Made by a program: the position numbers and the translations under genes
Part shown: positions 40,918 to 42,549 of the stretch, piece after piece
How positions within the stretch are numbered: position 1 is the stretch's first letter
How the letters are laid out: each line of letters begins with the position of its first letter
The notes under the pieces: generated by a model
What the model saw: only the letters and a program-made list of their open reading frames with translations
Told to the model about the DNA's origin: nothing
Databases searched by the model: none
Assembly: GCA_945897475.1 (NCBI GenBank)
Contig: CAMDFL010000016.1
Coordinates: forward strand, 1-42,549
Reading direction: 5' to 3'
Length of the DNA: 42,549 nt
From: Bordetella parapertussis
GTDB taxonomy: Bacteria; Pseudomonadota; Gammaproteobacteria; Burkholderiales; SG8-39

Positions 40918-42375
40918 CTACTGGTGCGCCGTTCCTGACGATGACGCAAGTCCCGCGACAAAACTATCCACGCCGCCCGCCTTGATATAGGCAAGTGCAC
41001 AGGACAGCGCCAGATCAGATCCTTCGCGTGGATGCGGGCAACGCGCGAGCTCCACGCTTGCCCTGGGCGGCGTCGGTGTGTCGGCCCCGGCCAGGGCATG
41101 CTGGCGATCAGATTCACGGCGTCCGCCGCGACCGACCGGGGTGCCCGATGCAGGCAGCAATTCAATATCCGGCCCGACTCCGACACGCTGCACAGTTCGC
41201 CCTGAGGGCCCGTAATACAAGGCCGTAGTTAGGCGCAACGCACCTTTTTCCGCGCCCAAAGAAAGGACTGTCTGCACACTGCCCTTGCCATAGCTGCGCT
41301 GCCCCATGACCAGCGCGCGGCCATTTTCCTGCAATGCCGCGGCCACCAGTTCCGCAGCCGAGGCCGATCCGCCATCGAGCATCACCACCATGGGAACGCC
41401 TGAGAGCATTTCCGCAGCGTTGGCTTTCCAGCTTCGTTGATTGCCCGGCGTGCGTCCGCGAATGGACACGATTTCTCCCTGGCTGAGAAATATATCCGCC
41501 GCCGACACAGCCTGACTCAAAAGACCGCCAGGATTCGCGCGCATGTCCAGAATGACGGCGTGGGGAGATCGCGAAACAGTCGCGGCGGTGATCGCCTTTT
41601 CAATATCCGCACTCACTGAACCGGTAAAACGGGCAAGGCGCAACACCAGCACATCCTCTTCCATTCGCCAGCGAACCGCCTGAGTGCGTATGGTCTCGCG
41701 CACCAGTGTCAAGATGAACTCATCTGCCCGACCGGGACGGCGTATCAACAATGTCACCGGCGCCCCCGCTTGCCCGCGCATGCGCGATACCGCATCGGCG
41801 AGCGTCATGCCCAGTACCTGCTGTTTGTCAAAACGCACGATCAGGTCGCCACTTTTGAGTCCCGCGCGAAACGCGGGCGTGTCATCCATGGGTGCAACGA
41901 TACGCACCAGACCATCGTGCATTTCGACTTCCATCCCCAAACCGCCAAAGCTGCCGGAGATGGATTCGCGCTGGCTGCGTTGATCACGCGCATCCAGATA
42001 GCCTGAATGCGGGTCAAGCATCGCAAGAGATGCATTGATGGCCGACTTGAACAAGACCGCAGCGTCGCCCGATTCCGGTTTAACCGGCTCAATAACCTTC
42101 ATTGCCGCGCCAATCAAAAGAGGCATATCCACCTCAAGCGCATAGCCACGCTGCACGCGCCTGAATACCGTGCCGAATAACTCGCGATACCCTTGCACCT
42201 GCTCAGCAGGCTTGACCGCGCGAACGTAAGCGTCAGTGAGCGCTGCAAGCGGATCGGCGCCTGGCGCCGCTGGTTCCGCGGCGCGCGGCGATGCGGCAAT
42301 CGAGAACAACAGGCACGGCAATACGAGCATCGCTACTGAGGAGAACCTCCCGCTAATTCCAGGAAAATTTTTCAT
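40918..42375 (-). CDS. S41 C-terminal-processing peptidase with PDZ domain
   Basis: A 485-residue serine protease of the S41 (Ctp/tail-specific) family acting in the periplasm. A signal-anchor (VAMLVLPCLLFSIAASPRAA) opens it. The PDZ domain (SFGGLGMEVEMHDGLVRIV to GDLIVRFDKQQV) precedes the catalytic domain, which has VILDMRANPGGLLSQAV, the nucleophile Ser in DGGSASAAEL and the base Lys in RSYGKGSVQT. A C-terminal low-complexity segment (GRGGRRESDRQHALAG) and about 45 extra residues follow the usual end. The ATG at 42375 starts directly at the signal; a reading from 42468 would overlap the upstream gene. The next gene upstream on the same strand ends 37 bp before this ATG, so they are probably co-transcribed. 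Confidence 0.9.
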   Translation of the reverse strand: MKNFPGISGRFSSVAMLVLPCLLFSIAASPRAAEPAAPGADPLAALTDAYVRAVKPAEQVQGYRELFGTVFRRVQRGYALEVDMPLLIGAAMKVIEPVKPESGDAAVLFKSAINASLAMLDPHSGYLDARDQRSQRESISGSFGGLGMEVEMHDGLVRIVAPMDDTPAFRAGLKSGDLIVRFDKQQVLGMTLADAVSRMRGQAGAPVTLLIRRPGRADEFILTLVRETIRTQAVRWRMEEDVLVLRLARFTGSVSADIEKAITAATVSRSPHAVILDMRANPGGLLSQAVSAADIFLSQGEIVSIRGRTPGNQRSWKANAAEMLSGVPMVVMLDGGSASAAELVAAALQENGRALVMGQRSYGKGSVQTVLSLGAEKGALRLTTALYYGPSGRTVQRVGVGPDIELLPASGTPVGRGGRRESDRQHALAGADTPTPPRASVELARCPHPREGSDLALSCALAYIKAGGVDSFVAGLASSSGTAHQ

Positions 42376-42412
42376 CGCCTGCTCGAACGCCCAGGTTTGC
42401 CTAATTATCCAA

Positions 42413-42549
42413 TCAAGCCGCTGCTGATGGCGCGCCCGGCGGTCGTCCACCCTCGACCGCCACGTCACCGGAATCGAGCATCCACATCGAGTAGCCCGGT
42501 GATTTCTCCCAGTTGCGCGTCTCGAAGTTGTCGTCCATCACATCCATGT
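42413..42549 (-). CDS. 3' end of an unrecognised gene (partial)
   Basis: The right edge of the window cuts a minus-strand reading whose last 45 residues are visible: MDVMDDNFETRNWEKSPGYS, continuing through MWMLDSGDVAVEGGRPPG to a stop at 42413. The sequence looks like real protein, with no break, but I cannot place it in a family. It ends 37 bp before the S41 protease start. Confidence 0.5.
   Translation of the reverse strand, partial: MDVMDDNFETRNWEKSPGYSMWMLDSGDVAVEGGRPPGAPSAAA

Overview
The window looks like a piece of chromosome from a soil or freshwater betaproteobacterium, probably Burkholderiales. The main evidence is four intact and two broken genes for Bug/TctC-type periplasmic solute-binding proteins, a family greatly expanded in that order. 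They sit among scattered catabolic enzymes (gentisate dioxygenase, Rieske oxygenase, crotonase, glutathione transferase, ThDP enzyme, dienelactone hydrolase). I found no rRNA, tRNA, CRISPR array, transposase or phage gene, and no DNA-binding transcription factor. The only signalling proteins are one histidine kinase and one adenylate cyclase.

Layout. 1-6.1 kb: an alpha/beta hydrolase, a Bug protein divergent from an isocitrate-lyase/PEP-mutase-fold enzyme, the scar of a DUF4143-type ATPase, a membrane CHASE-PAS-HisKA_2 kinase whose PAS domain resembles the heme domain of FixL, and a truncated Bug gene. 6.1-11.2 kb: dienelactone hydrolase, MFS transporter preceded by a hydrolase stub, glutathione transferase, FMN split-barrel protein and luciferase-like monooxygenase. 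11.4-15.1 kb (minus strand): ThDP enzyme, 2-oxoglutarate/Fe oxygenase and a crotonase lacking both catalytic glutamates. 15.4-22.3 kb: MFS transporter, M48 peptidase with an AIM24-like protein, alpha-hydroxyacid oxidase, HD protein, gentisate dioxygenase and a small membrane protein. 22.6-27.0 kb: Bug gene, Bug pseudogene with an internal deletion, intact Bug paralogue, benzoate-type Rieske alpha subunit and an amidohydrolase stub.

27.2-37.9 kb is the most unusual block. It holds a two-partner-secretion exoprotein of 2059 residues whose last ~237 residues form a caspase-like (C14) domain with a visible His/Cys dyad. Its TpsB transporter overlaps it by one base. Converging on them across a shared terminator is a translationally coupled pair: a CHASE2 adenylate cyclase and a secreted DUF928 protein. 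I read this as one surface-protease and cAMP-signalling module.

38.0-42.5 kb: a UGSC-family protein interrupted by one in-frame UGA within a C-UGA-G-T-C motif, followed at once by a SECIS-like hairpin, so probably a selenoprotein. Upstream of it lie a Bug gene, an S41 C-terminal-processing protease and the 3' end of an unrecognised gene.

Two non-coding themes recur. A structured repeat of about 115 bp occurs in three intergenic copies. Short tandem repeats (9-33 bp units) and single-gene scars lie at many gene borders, which points to ongoing small-scale duplication and gene decay.
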